Assembly (NCBI GenBank): GCA_016714795.1
Contig: JADKCA010000004.1
Location: 353,501 to 417,500 of the forward strand
DNA length: 64,000 nucleotides
Direction: 5' to 3'
Source: Sphingomonadales bacterium
Lineage (GTDB): Bacteria > Pseudomonadota > Alphaproteobacteria > Sphingomonadales > Sphingomonadaceae
A program made the translations under genes and the position numbers. The notes under the pieces are model-generated. The model did no database searches. It was given only the letters and a program-made list of their open reading frames with translations, and was not told where the DNA came from. Positions 50,785 to 59,221 of the stretch are shown in pieces; the first letter of the stretch is position 1; each line of letters starts with the position of its first letter.

Positions 50785-52220
50785 GACACGGCCCCTTCAT
50801 CGGCCAGTATGAAGCTGTCCTTGGTGCCCCCGCCCTGACTGGAATTGACGACCAGCGATCCTTCTTTCAGCGCCACGCGCGTCAGGCCGCCGGGCACCAG
50901 CTTCACACCATCGGGCTGCGTGAGCACATAAGGGCGGAAATCGACGTGGCGCGGGGCCACGCCTTGTTCCACGAGCGTCGGCACGGTGGACAGCGCCAGA
51001 GTGGGTTGCGCGATGTAACGATGCGGTTCTGCAATCAGGACTGCGCGGAATTTTTCAATCTCGGCCTTGGATGATGTCGGGCCGACCAGCATGCCATAGC
51101 CGCCCGACCCATCGACCAGCTTGACCACCAGCTTCTCCAGATTGTCGAGCGTGTATTGCAGTGCCTGCGGTTCGCGGCAGCGCCATGTCTCGACATTGGG
51201 CAGGATGGGATCGCTGCCCGAATAATAGCGGACGATGTCCGGCATGTAGGAGTAGATTGCCTTGTCATCGGCCACGCCGGTGCCAGGCGCGTTGATGATG
51301 GAGACATGGCCTGCGCGATACGCCGCCAGAAGTCCCGGCACGCCAAGCAGCGAATCCGGGCGAAAAAAAAGCGGATCGAGAAAATCATCATCGATCCGCC
51401 TGTAAATGACATCCACTTTGACCCGCCCGGTGATGGTCCGCATCCACACCCGGTCGTCATCCACTTCCAGATCGGCAGGTTCGACCAGTTCAACCCCGAT
51501 CGTATCCGCCAGAAAGCTGTGTTCGTAATAGGCCGAGTTATAGTGGCCGGGCGTGAGGATGACGCACACCGGATTGCCACCTGCGGACACGGGGGCCGCA
51601 CGCTGCATCGTCTGGTGCAGCAGATCGGTATAGCTGTCGACTGGCATGACCCGGAACATCTGGAACAACTCGGGGCACAGGCGGATCATCGCCTCCCGGT
51701 CTTCCAGCATGTAGGAGACGCCAGAGGGCGTGCGGGCATTGTCTTCGAGTACCCAGAAATCATCCGGCCCTGTCCGCACCAGATCAATGCCGCAAATATG
51801 CGCCCAGATGTTGTGAGGCGGGTGAGCGCCGACCACTTCGGGGCGGAATTGCGGATTGCACAGCGCCAGCTCTTCGGGGATTTTTCCGTCCGCAATGATC
51901 CGGCGCGCGCCGTAAATATCGTCCAGAAACGCGTTGATGGCAAAGACGCGCTGCTCCAGGCCCGCGCTCAGCCGGGTCCATTCGCGCGCCGTCAGGATGC
52001 GCGGCACAATGTCGAACGGGATGATGCGTTCATCGGCCTCTGCTTCGCCATAGACCGCGAAGGTGATGCCCAATTGGCGGAACATGGCTTCCGCTGCCTG
52101 CTGCCGCCGCTCCAGTTCCGCGCGCGGCATGGTTTCCAGCCATTTCGTGAGCGGTGCAAATTCGGGCCTTCCGGCACCATCGCCGGGAAAACCGCGAATC
52201 TCGTCAAACGCTCCATTCAT
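50778..52220 (-). CDS. Circularly permuted ATP-grasp protein (DUF404/DUF407)
   Basis: The 480-residue protein has DIVPRILTAREW, FAINAFLDDIYG, WVLEDNARTPSGVSYMLEDR, VKLVDGSGGYGMLVG and the C-terminal LTRVALKEGSLVVNSSQGGG. These are motifs of the type-2 circularly permuted ATP-grasp family. It probably forms peptide or amide bonds from carboxylates and ATP. It is the first gene of the leftward Anbu operon. Confidence 0.92.
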   Translation of the reverse strand: MNGAFDEIRGFPGDGAGRPEFAPLTKWLETMPRAELERRQQAAEAMFRQLGITFAVYGEAEADERIIPFDIVPRILTAREWTRLSAGLEQRVFAINAFLDDIYGARRIIADGKIPEELALCNPQFRPEVVGAHPPHNIWAHICGIDLVRTGPDDFWVLEDNARTPSGVSYMLEDREAMIRLCPELFQMFRVMPVDSYTDLLHQTMQRAAPVSAGGNPVCVILTPGHYNSAYYEHSFLADTIGVELVEPADLEVDDDRVWMRTITGRVKVDVIYRRIDDDFLDPLFFRPDSLLGVPGLLAAYRAGHVSIINAPGTGVADDKAIYSYMPDIVRYYSGSDPILPNVETWRCREPQALQYTLDNLEKLVVKLVDGSGGYGMLVGPTSSKAEIEKFRAVLIAEPHRYIAQPTLALSTVPTLVEQGVAPRHVDFRPYVLTQPDGVKLVPGGLTRVALKEGSLVVNSSQGGGTKDSFILADEGAVSC

Positions 52221-52277
52221 GTCATCAGACTGACATGCGAATTAAATTGTGCAAGCGCGAAATGAAAGAAGATGCGC

Positions 52278-53279
52278 TTAACGGTTTGTCGCGCGGACCG
52301 GCAGCGGCACCTCTTTGGCTGCGGCCTCGACCCATTGTGCAGGTGCAACATTCGTGAAGCTGACATCCGGGTTGATGCCAGTCGTCTGAATTGGATTGCC
52401 GCTGGCGCGCAACATCTGGCCCGTGACCAGCTTAAGGTAGCGGTCACGGCGGAGATTCAGGAGGGTGTGGATGGTGCCATGGCCCTCTGTCCGGGTTCCT
52501 GCGATCGTCGCTCGCCCCCGCTCCTGAAGGATGGACGCCAGCATTTCCGCACCGGATGCGGTTGTGGAATCCACAAGAACGATGAGGGGTGTCTTATAAT
52601 CATGAGCCGATGAGGCGAGCGGGACCAACTGCGCTTCGCGCACGTCGTGCGGCCCTTGCACGATGAAACCCGGCCCGGGCGGGACAAACAGCGCCGCAAT
52701 GCGGGTGATCTGATCGAGCAGTCCACCCTGATTGCCACGCAGATCGAGAATGATCCGCTGATGTCCCGACGGCGCTCGGCTCAATTCCGTGCCGAGTTGA
52801 GCTTCGGTCTGCTGAGACAGGCCGGGCATGGAAATGAGCAGCGTACTGCCCTGTATCTGTGCCTTGATTGATGCGTCTCCGGGCTCACCGTCCGCGGGCA
52901 TGGCCGCAAAATCGGTCTCAGCCAGAACGGCGCTTTCACCATCGAGTCTGGCCAGGAACGCTTTGTTGAAGCGGGCGGCGAAGCCGGCCTCACCGGCGCC
53001 AGACTTTGCGGCGCAGGACTCCAGCTGGGCGAGGCGCGTGGTGCGATCGGCTCCGGCCTTCACCGGGCGGCACGACCATGCGGCACCGACCGCTTCGGCA
53101 AAGGCCTGATCGAGCAAAGCATCGATCTGTTCACGCGGAGGAGATGACAGCGCGAACCGCTCTGCCTGATTGGCCATGGCCATGATGGCGGCCCGATCTT
53201 CGGGCGAAAGCACTGCCTCGGGCGCGGCATGGAGCGGTGCGGCACTGACCAACAGCAAGGCGGCGGCATAGCTTCTCAT
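52278..53279 (-). CDS. S41-like (tail-specific protease fold) secreted protein, atypical active site
   Basis: The 333-residue protein has a signal peptide (AALLLVSAAPLHA). An S41 core follows with ILDLRGNQGGLLDQ and the nucleophile S242 in TTASGAE. The Lys of the Ser-Lys pair in Ctp proteases (FGKG) is replaced: TRTEGHG, with His267. No PDZ domain is visible. It could be inactive or use another base. It overlaps the DUF3800 gene by 4 nt. Confidence 0.8.
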   Translation of the reverse strand: MRSYAAALLLVSAAPLHAAPEAVLSPEDRAAIMAMANQAERFALSSPPREQIDALLDQAFAEAVGAAWSCRPVKAGADRTTRLAQLESCAAKSGAGEAGFAARFNKAFLARLDGESAVLAETDFAAMPADGEPGDASIKAQIQGSTLLISMPGLSQQTEAQLGTELSRAPSGHQRIILDLRGNQGGLLDQITRIAALFVPPGPGFIVQGPHDVREAQLVPLASSAHDYKTPLIVLVDSTTASGAEMLASILQERGRATIAGTRTEGHGTIHTLLNLRRDRYLKLVTGQMLRASGNPIQTTGINPDVSFTNVAPAQWVEAAAKEVPLPVRATNR

Positions 53280-53890
53280 GCGTCTTCCACTTCATCGGCT
53301 CCGATCACCTGCATCCTGATCCGCCCTGCATCCATGCGAGGCTGGACAATCGCGGCGATCACGCTCTGCCGGTCTGAAGGCAGCGCCCGGTTGAAGAAGC
53401 TGTTGGCGATGACATCGGCCAATTGCAGGCCCGGCGAGCGGTGGCTGTCGGCCAGCGAAGCCAATCCGCACGGGCCAATCATCTCGGCAATGTCGCGGCG
53501 GATATGGCCGAGCACCTGATCCGAATAGCGCCCATCATCGATCACGACCTCGGCACATTGGCCACCGGGCGGCACCAGTGGCAGGATCGCGGCCTCCAGC
53601 AGCGCGGAATAGACGTTCACGTCATGCTCGCCCCGGTCTACGCCCTGATCCGGCGTTGTGGCGGAGATGGCGATGGAGACGCAGCAGTCCCAGCGGACGG
53701 CATCAAGCTGGTCAAACACGAAGGCGCGGGTTTCCAGATCGATCCGGCTGCCCTTGAGCTCACCCGAAATGCCCGTGGCCCGGCGGATCGCGTGGAGAAC
53801 CGAGGCCGCATCGTCCGTCTTCAACGACAAGGCGGCGAGCGTCATGACGCCGCGTCCGACTCCCCCCGATTCGTCGCAATAGATCGTCAC
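53276..53890 (-). CDS. DUF3800 (RNase H-like fold) protein
   Basis: The 204-residue protein starts with the typical TIYCDESGG and has a conserved ADVIANS late motif and VVIDDGRYSDQ. DUF3800 proteins have an RNase H-like fold with acidic residues and are found near phage-defence or unknown operons. Here it is coupled by a 4-nt overlap to a secreted S41-like protein and follows a small secreted protein and ftsH. No cargo or target is predictable. Confidence 0.75.
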   Translation of the reverse strand: MTIYCDESGGVGRGVMTLAALSLKTDDAASVLHAIRRATGISGELKGSRIDLETRAFVFDQLDAVRWDCCVSIAISATTPDQGVDRGEHDVNVYSALLEAAILPLVPPGGQCAEVVIDDGRYSDQVLGHIRRDIAEMIGPCGLASLADSHRSPGLQLADVIANSFFNRALPSDRQSVIAAIVQPRMDAGRIRMQVIGADEVEDA

Positions 53891-53903
53891 GCGGCGTGCG
53901 CTC

Positions 53904-54248
53904 CTACCAGCAGGGGAAACGCTTCTTCATCGCTCCGTAAAAACCGGCTGTCACATTGGTCATGGCGCGCTGCGGGGGCGGCAGGCTGCGGAAATAATTG
54001 ACCAGCTGTTCGGGCTCAAGCGTGTTGCCGCTCTGGACGCAGACATCGCGTATCGCGCCTGACCGGACGCGCTCCTGAAAGGTGCGCGCGGCGCGGTCCA
54101 TCTCGTTGCGCAGGATCTTGGAGGCTTGCGGGTCTTTGCCTGCCCGCATCGCCGTGAACCGCTGGAGGAACATGTCCACCGACATTTCGGCATGAGCGGG
54201 AGTGCTGACCGCCAGTGACAGGGCCAGAGCGGTTGCGACCTTCTTCAT
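53904..54248 (-). CDS. Small secreted protein of unknown function
   Basis: The 114-residue protein has a signal peptide (VATALALSLAVSTPAHA) and two Cys (C70-type in RDVCVQSG and a C-terminal FPCW) that may form a disulfide. It ends 13 nt before the DUF3800 start and starts 3 nt after the ftsH stop. I do not recognise the family. Confidence 0.65.
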   Translation of the reverse strand: MKKVATALALSLAVSTPAHAEMSVDMFLQRFTAMRAGKDPQASKILRNEMDRAARTFQERVRSGAIRDVCVQSGNTLEPEQLVNYFRSLPPPQRAMTNVTAGFYGAMKKRFPCW

Positions 54249-54251
54249 GCG

Positions 54252-56195
54252 TCAAGCTCCCTGTGCGGCGGGACCACCCACACCGCGCTTGCGTGTCTTG
54301 GGAATGGCAGAGCCGGCCGTGCGCACCGGCTGAGACTTGCCGCCGCCGGTATCGGTCCGGTCGGGCTTGATGCCCTCGGTCAGCAATGCCTTGATTTCAT
54401 CACCCGTCAGCGTTTCAAATTCCAGCAAGGCCTCTGCCAGAATGTGCAGCTTCTTGATGTTCTTCTTGAGCAATGTGGTGGCCTTCTTATAGCCGCCTTC
54501 CACCAGCGCGCGGATTTCCGCGTCGATCAAGAGCGCCGTCTCGTTGGAGATATGGTGCCGCTGGGTCTGCGAATAGCCAAGGAAGGTTTCGCCTTGCTGC
54601 TCTGCATATTGGAGCGGGCCAAGCTTGTCCGACATGCCCCCTTTCGGAACCATCGAGCGGGCGAGCTTGGTCGCCTGCTGAATGTCCCCCGACGCGCCGG
54701 AAGACACCTTGTCATGACCGAACACCAGTTCTTCCGCCACGCGTCCGCCCATGCCGACCGAGAGGTTCGCGAACATCTTGTCGCGATGATAGGAATAGCT
54801 GTCGCGCTCCGGCAGGCGGACGACCATGCCCAGCGCGCGGCCGCGCGGGATGATGGTGGCCTTGTGAATCGGGTCTGACGCGGGTTCGAGGAAGGCAATC
54901 AGCGCATGGCCAGCCTCGTGAAAGGCGGTCATCTTCTTCTCGTCCTCGGTCATGACGAGCGACTTCCATTCGGTGCCCATCATCACCTTGTCCTTGGCGG
55001 ATTCAAACTGCGCCATGGAAACCAGACGCTTGCCCAGCCGCGCGGCGAGCAGGGCCGCTTCGTTGACGAGGTTGGCCAGATCCGCACCCGAAAAGCCCGG
55101 CGTGCCGCGCGCAATGGTGCGCGCTTCCACGTCAGGAGCGAGCGGCACCTTCTTCATGTGCACGCCCAGAATCTTCTCGCGGCCATCGACATCGGGCAGC
55201 GGCACTGTCACCTGACGATCAAAGCGGCCGGGACGCAGCAAAGCGGGGTCGAGCACGTCGGGCCGGTTGGTGGCGGCGACAATGATGATGCCTTCATTGG
55301 CATCAAACCCGTCCATCTCCACCAGCAGCTGGTTGAGCGTCTGCTCGCGCTCGTCATTGCCATTGCCCAGCCCTGCACCGCGATGGCGGCCCACCGCGTC
55401 GATTTCGTCGATGAAGACGATGCAGGGTGCGTTCTTCTTGGCCTGCTCGAACATGTCGCGCACACGGCTTGCGCCGACACCCACGAACATTTCGACAAAG
55501 TCGGAGCCGGAGATGGTGAAGAAGGGTACGTTCGCTTCACCCGCAATCGCGCGAGCGAGCAAGGTCTTGCCGGTGCCGGGCGAGCCGATCAGCAGCGCAC
55601 CCTTGGGGATTTTACCACCCAGCCGCGAAAATTTGCCGGGGTCTTTGAGGAATTCGACGATTTCCTGCAATTCTTCGCGCGCTTCATCGATGCCGGCCAC
55701 ATCGTCAAACGTGACGCGGCCCTGCTTTTCGGTGAGAAGCTTGGCGCGCGACTTGCCAAAGCCCATCGCGCCGGAGCCCGCGCCCTTCTGCATCTGGCGC
55801 ATGATGAAAAAGCCGATGCCCAAGATCAGGATGAAGGGGAGAGACTGGTAGAGAATCACGGCCCAGATGGAGGGGCCTTCCTCCGGCTTGCCGGAAAAGC
55901 GAACACGCTTTTCGGCGAGACGCTGTGTCAGCATGGGGTCTGAAACCGCGTAGACCTTGAATTTTTCGCCATTGGTGGTGGTGCCCGCGATGACGTCGCC
56001 GACAATTTCCACCTCGCGGATCGAGCCTTCATCAACCTTGGCGATGAATTCCGAATAGGCGATTGCGCCCGGATTGGCGTCGCGCGCGCGTCCGTCCATC
56101 ATCGTGACAATGAGGCCCAGCGAAAACAGGATGGCCATCCAGATGGCCAGACTGCGCATCCAGGCGTTGGGCGGTGTGGGGTTCTCGTCGTTCAT
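54252..56195 (-). CDS. ftsH: ATP-dependent zinc metalloprotease FtsH
   Basis: The 647-residue membrane AAA protease starts MNDENPTPPN; an in-frame extension upstream is rejected because the family N-terminus is here. It has two membrane helices (about 13-33 and 112-133), Walker A GSPGTGKT (204-211), Walker B FIDEID and SRH NRPDVLDPALLRPGRFD. The zinc site HEAGH is at 426-430. It degrades membrane and regulatory proteins. Normal length and motifs. Confidence 0.97.
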   Translation of the reverse strand: MNDENPTPPNAWMRSLAIWMAILFSLGLIVTMMDGRARDANPGAIAYSEFIAKVDEGSIREVEIVGDVIAGTTTNGEKFKVYAVSDPMLTQRLAEKRVRFSGKPEEGPSIWAVILYQSLPFILILGIGFFIMRQMQKGAGSGAMGFGKSRAKLLTEKQGRVTFDDVAGIDEAREELQEIVEFLKDPGKFSRLGGKIPKGALLIGSPGTGKTLLARAIAGEANVPFFTISGSDFVEMFVGVGASRVRDMFEQAKKNAPCIVFIDEIDAVGRHRGAGLGNGNDEREQTLNQLLVEMDGFDANEGIIIVAATNRPDVLDPALLRPGRFDRQVTVPLPDVDGREKILGVHMKKVPLAPDVEARTIARGTPGFSGADLANLVNEAALLAARLGKRLVSMAQFESAKDKVMMGTEWKSLVMTEDEKKMTAFHEAGHALIAFLEPASDPIHKATIIPRGRALGMVVRLPERDSYSYHRDKMFANLSVGMGGRVAEELVFGHDKVSSGASGDIQQATKLARSMVPKGGMSDKLGPLQYAEQQGETFLGYSQTQRHHISNETALLIDAEIRALVEGGYKKATTLLKKNIKKLHILAEALLEFETLTGDEIKALLTEGIKPDRTDTGGGKSQPVRTAGSAIPKTRKRGVGGPAAQGA

Positions 56196-56292
56196 CAGGT
56201 CAAATTCCAAGCGTGATTGGCTGATATGTAGGACATCCAAGATTAATGACAATGCAACGGCGCGACGAAATGATGCGAATTCCGGGTCGGAG

Positions 56293-57258
56293 TTATCGCC
56301 CCGCCCGGTGTGGCGGCGCAGGCGCAAACGTCCAGAGCGCGCCACCGTGGCATTTGACGCCCGCCAAAGTGGCCGTGCGGCCCGCACCGAGCGTGTCGAT
56401 CAGGCGCTCCATGTCCGCGCCGCGCGGGGTGCAATCCGTGTTGATCAGCCGCAGGGCCTTCAGCACCAAGCGACGCGCGAGTTCGCGGGGCAGGCCCGCC
56501 GCATCCAGAGTGGCGTTCGGCCCGGCCTGGCTCAGCCGCTCTGCGGCAAGGCGATGGACGCTCCATGCCAATGCCTCCTCCGCTTGTTCCAGCGCTGCGG
56601 CGGAGCGCGTGGCGGCGAGCGGGTCGAGCCAGTCGGCGGAGGCCAGAGCCTTGCGCAGACGCGCACGATCAAACCGGTCGTCACTGTTGCCGGGATCAAG
56701 CACAGGCTCCAGGCCGCATGTTCGGGCCAGAGCCTCCAGTTCGGTCTTGCGCCAACCGAGCAGCGGCCGGGCCACGATGCCCAGCCGGGAACGCACGCCG
56801 GACAAGCCGGCCACACCTGCGCCCCGGTTGAGGCGCATCAGCATGGTTTCCAGCTGGTCATCGGCATGATGGGCGGTGAACATATGGACCAGCGCCCGGT
56901 CTTTCATCCAGCCGGACAGCGCTGCATAGCGGGCTTGCCGCGCCCAATCGGAGACATTGGCCTTGCCGCGGCGTGACGGATCCAGCGTGAGGATGGCGTG
57001 TGGCACACCCAGTGCAGTGCACACATCCGCCACAAAGCGGGCTTCCGCTTCCGCTTCCGGGCGCAATTTATGGTCGACCGTGGCGGCCTCCACAGAGTCC
57101 GGAAATGCAGCGGCGGCCAGCAGGAGCAGCGCCAGACTGTCCGGCCCGCCCGAGATGGCCAGCCCGATCCGGCCTGATATGTGCGGCCCTAAAAGACGCT
57201 GAACATCGCCCGCGAATCGGGCAATGGCCTCATCAGGCGGGACATTTGGCGTCAACAC
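56293..57258 (-). CDS. tilS: tRNA(Ile)-lysidine synthase TilS
   Basis: TilS makes lysidine at C34 of tRNA-Ile(CAU) using ATP and lysine. The 321-residue protein has the PP-loop SGGPDSLAL (from residue 36) and the downstream AHHADDQLETMLMRL and GVAGLSGVR. It overlaps the end of the upstream cpoB gene by 26 nt. It lacks the longer C-terminal domain of E. coli TilS, as seen in several alphaproteobacteria. Confidence 0.95.
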   Translation of the reverse strand: MLTPNVPPDEAIARFAGDVQRLLGPHISGRIGLAISGGPDSLALLLLAAAAFPDSVEAATVDHKLRPEAEAEARFVADVCTALGVPHAILTLDPSRRGKANVSDWARQARYAALSGWMKDRALVHMFTAHHADDQLETMLMRLNRGAGVAGLSGVRSRLGIVARPLLGWRKTELEALARTCGLEPVLDPGNSDDRFDRARLRKALASADWLDPLAATRSAAALEQAEEALAWSVHRLAAERLSQAGPNATLDAAGLPRELARRLVLKALRLINTDCTPRGADMERLIDTLGAGRTATLAGVKCHGGALWTFAPAPPHRAGR

Positions 57259-58213
57259 GGCCCTTTGCCACGCGCGCGCGGACTTCGGCGGTCGCGCTGG
57301 TTCCGTAAACCGAGTCGAACTCGGAATAGACCTTGCACGCGTTTGTCAGCTGGTTGAGCTTGATCAGCGACAGGCCAAGCCATGACAGGCTTTCCGCTGC
57401 GCGTTCGCCCTTCGCGTCGGTCTGGTAGTTGCCGAGGAAGGTTTTGGCGGCTGCATTGTAAAGCTTGTCATCAAAATAGGCACGGCCCAGCAGGTTGCGG
57501 GCATGGCTGGCGCGCTTGAATTTGGGATATTTCTCCGTGAAATCCTTCAGATGGCGCTGCGCCTCCGGATAGAGCTTGGCCGACCAGAGGCGGAAACCAT
57601 AGCTATAGCTGTCTTCTACCGGATCGTTGGTCACCGGGATCGGCACGGCATCGACCAGCGCCTTGCGCTTGGGATCGGTCGTGGCCGCCGCCTTGACGGT
57701 TTGGGTCGGTTTGGGCGCCGCCGCAACAGGAGTTGCCGCCGCCGGCTTGGGCGCTGCCGCAGGAGCCGGAGCAATGGCGGCGGGCTTGGGCGCGGCAACC
57801 GGGGCTGCCGCCGCCGGAGGGGCCGCAATCGGTGCAGATTCAGCCGCCGCCTTGGGCTCCAGCGCGATCAGCCGGGTATCCGTGCTTTTCTGGCCATCCT
57901 CCAGCCGCTTCAGGCGAACGCCATATTGCTCGATCTGGCCGGTCATGCTCTTGATCTGCGATTCGAGCGCATCAACGCGTGATGTCAGGTCCATCACGGC
58001 GCTGCTCGCTGGATTGCCGCCCAATTCTCCGCTTGGCGCACCGCCGGTTTCAGGCTGCACGGGCACACCGTCCGGCCAGACCTTGCGCTGAACGGCCTTC
58101 ATTTCCTTTTCCAGCTTGTCGACGCGCAGCGACACCGCAGTCGCAGTCTGCGCCACCGCCACAACCGGGCTTGTGCCGGCCAACAGGAGCACGAGGCAGG
58201 TCAGGGTTCGCAT
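57233..58213 (-). CDS. cpoB: CpoB/YbgF-like TPR protein of the Tol-Pal/PG system
   Basis: The 326-residue periplasmic protein has a signal peptide (CLVLLLAGTSPVVAVA) and a coiled-coil N-part (LEKEMKAVQRKV). A Pro/Ala/Lys-rich linker (many APKPAA) follows, then C-terminal TPRs (YSYGFRLWSAKLYPEAQRHL, RNLLGRAYFDDKLYNAAAKT). CpoB couples PBP1b and Tol activity in cell division. ATG 58213 is preferred over 58222 because AAAGGA is well spaced. It precedes tilS and follows a RodZ-like gene. Confidence 0.9.
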   Translation of the reverse strand: MRTLTCLVLLLAGTSPVVAVAQTATAVSLRVDKLEKEMKAVQRKVWPDGVPVQPETGGAPSGELGGNPASSAVMDLTSRVDALESQIKSMTGQIEQYGVRLKRLEDGQKSTDTRLIALEPKAAAESAPIAAPPAAAAPVAAPKPAAIAPAPAAAPKPAAATPVAAAPKPTQTVKAAATTDPKRKALVDAVPIPVTNDPVEDSYSYGFRLWSAKLYPEAQRHLKDFTEKYPKFKRASHARNLLGRAYFDDKLYNAAAKTFLGNYQTDAKGERAAESLSWLGLSLIKLNQLTNACKVYSEFDSVYGTSATAEVRARVAKGRVDAKCPA

Positions 58214-58251
58214 GGCATCCATCCTTTTGTTTTGCTGTGCGGATTGCATGA

Positions 58252-59127
58252 TCAAGGCTGTACCGGCGGCGCTGCTGCCGCCGCACCCGAAGCGGCAGAC
58301 GGAGACATGGTGCCCGGCCCAGCAACGGTCGCCACCGGTGCGGCGGCCCGGGCCGAAAGGGCCGCTGCGCTGATGCCGACATCCTTGATGGTGCGTTCCG
58401 GCGGACCCAGCGGCGCAACCTCCTTGCCATCAACAGTGACGCTGATCAGATCGGCACGCCCTGTCCGAACCATCGGATTGTTCGCGTCAGCGGGAACGGC
58501 AAAGGTCTCGCCGCGCGCCATTTCCTTCTCGAACAGCACTTTGTCATTTGCATCATAGATACGGAGCCAGACGGCATCCTTGGCAGTGAGCAAGACGGAG
58601 CCCTTGGGGCTGACAACAGCCGGGGCCGCAGTCTCGTTGCCGACTTCCGGTGCAGCCTCGCCCGTGTCTTCGGTCGCCGCTTCAGGAACAGCGGTTTCCG
58701 TCGGCGTCGCGTTGAACGCGCGGATCAGCGCATAGCCGCCGCCGATGATTGCAGCCACCAGCAAGGCAATCCACACCCAGCGCATCGGGGGAACGGCGCG
58801 TGCCTCCACTTCCTCCAGGCCGATCGGCTGGGAGCGCTCCAGAGGTGTGGCTGTGCCCAGCTCTTCGCGCAGATCGCGGGCAAGGCCTGCTTCATCCTCT
58901 CCAACCGCGCGGGCATAAGCGCGCACAAAGCCGATACTGTAAGTGGAAGAGGGGAGCGACGAATAGTCCCCGGATTCGATGGCAGTCAGATGCCGCAGGG
59001 GGACGCGCGTCCGTGCGGCAATGTCTGACAGGTCAAGCCCTGCCTTTTGTCGGGCATTGCGAAGGCGATCTCCCACCCGATCAGGAAACAGCGCCCCATT
59101 CTGCTCGTCATTGCCGGACATGCCCAT
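58252..59127 (-). CDS. RodZ-like cytoskeletal protein (HTH-DUF4115)
   Basis: The 291-residue protein has an N-terminal HTH_25 (residues about 18-80: GDRLRNARQKAGLDLSDIA, TAIESGDYSSLPS), a membrane helix (VWIALLVAAIIGGGYALI) and a C-terminal DUF4115 with VLLTAKDAVWLRIYD. These match RodZ, which links MreB to the membrane. The tail is Pro/Ala-rich. It lies upstream of cpoB in a cell-envelope cluster. Confidence 0.88.
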   Translation of the reverse strand: MGMSGNDEQNGALFPDRVGDRLRNARQKAGLDLSDIAARTRVPLRHLTAIESGDYSSLPSSTYSIGFVRAYARAVGEDEAGLARDLREELGTATPLERSQPIGLEEVEARAVPPMRWVWIALLVAAIIGGGYALIRAFNATPTETAVPEAATEDTGEAAPEVGNETAAPAVVSPKGSVLLTAKDAVWLRIYDANDKVLFEKEMARGETFAVPADANNPMVRTGRADLISVTVDGKEVAPLGPPERTIKDVGISAAALSARAAAPVATVAGPGTMSPSAASGAAAAAPPVQP

Positions 59128-59221
59128 ACTCCTGACCCGATTTGCGACGTCTTATTTTGCGGCGCGCTTTTCCCAACTTCGCGTGCCTGAGTCAATCCGG
59201 CTTTAACCGGCGTGACACCCG

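Noticed and set aside
56196..56387. N-terminal extension of FtsH
   Set aside because: The family start with MNDENPTPPN and the membrane helix is downstream; the extension has no similarity to FtsH.
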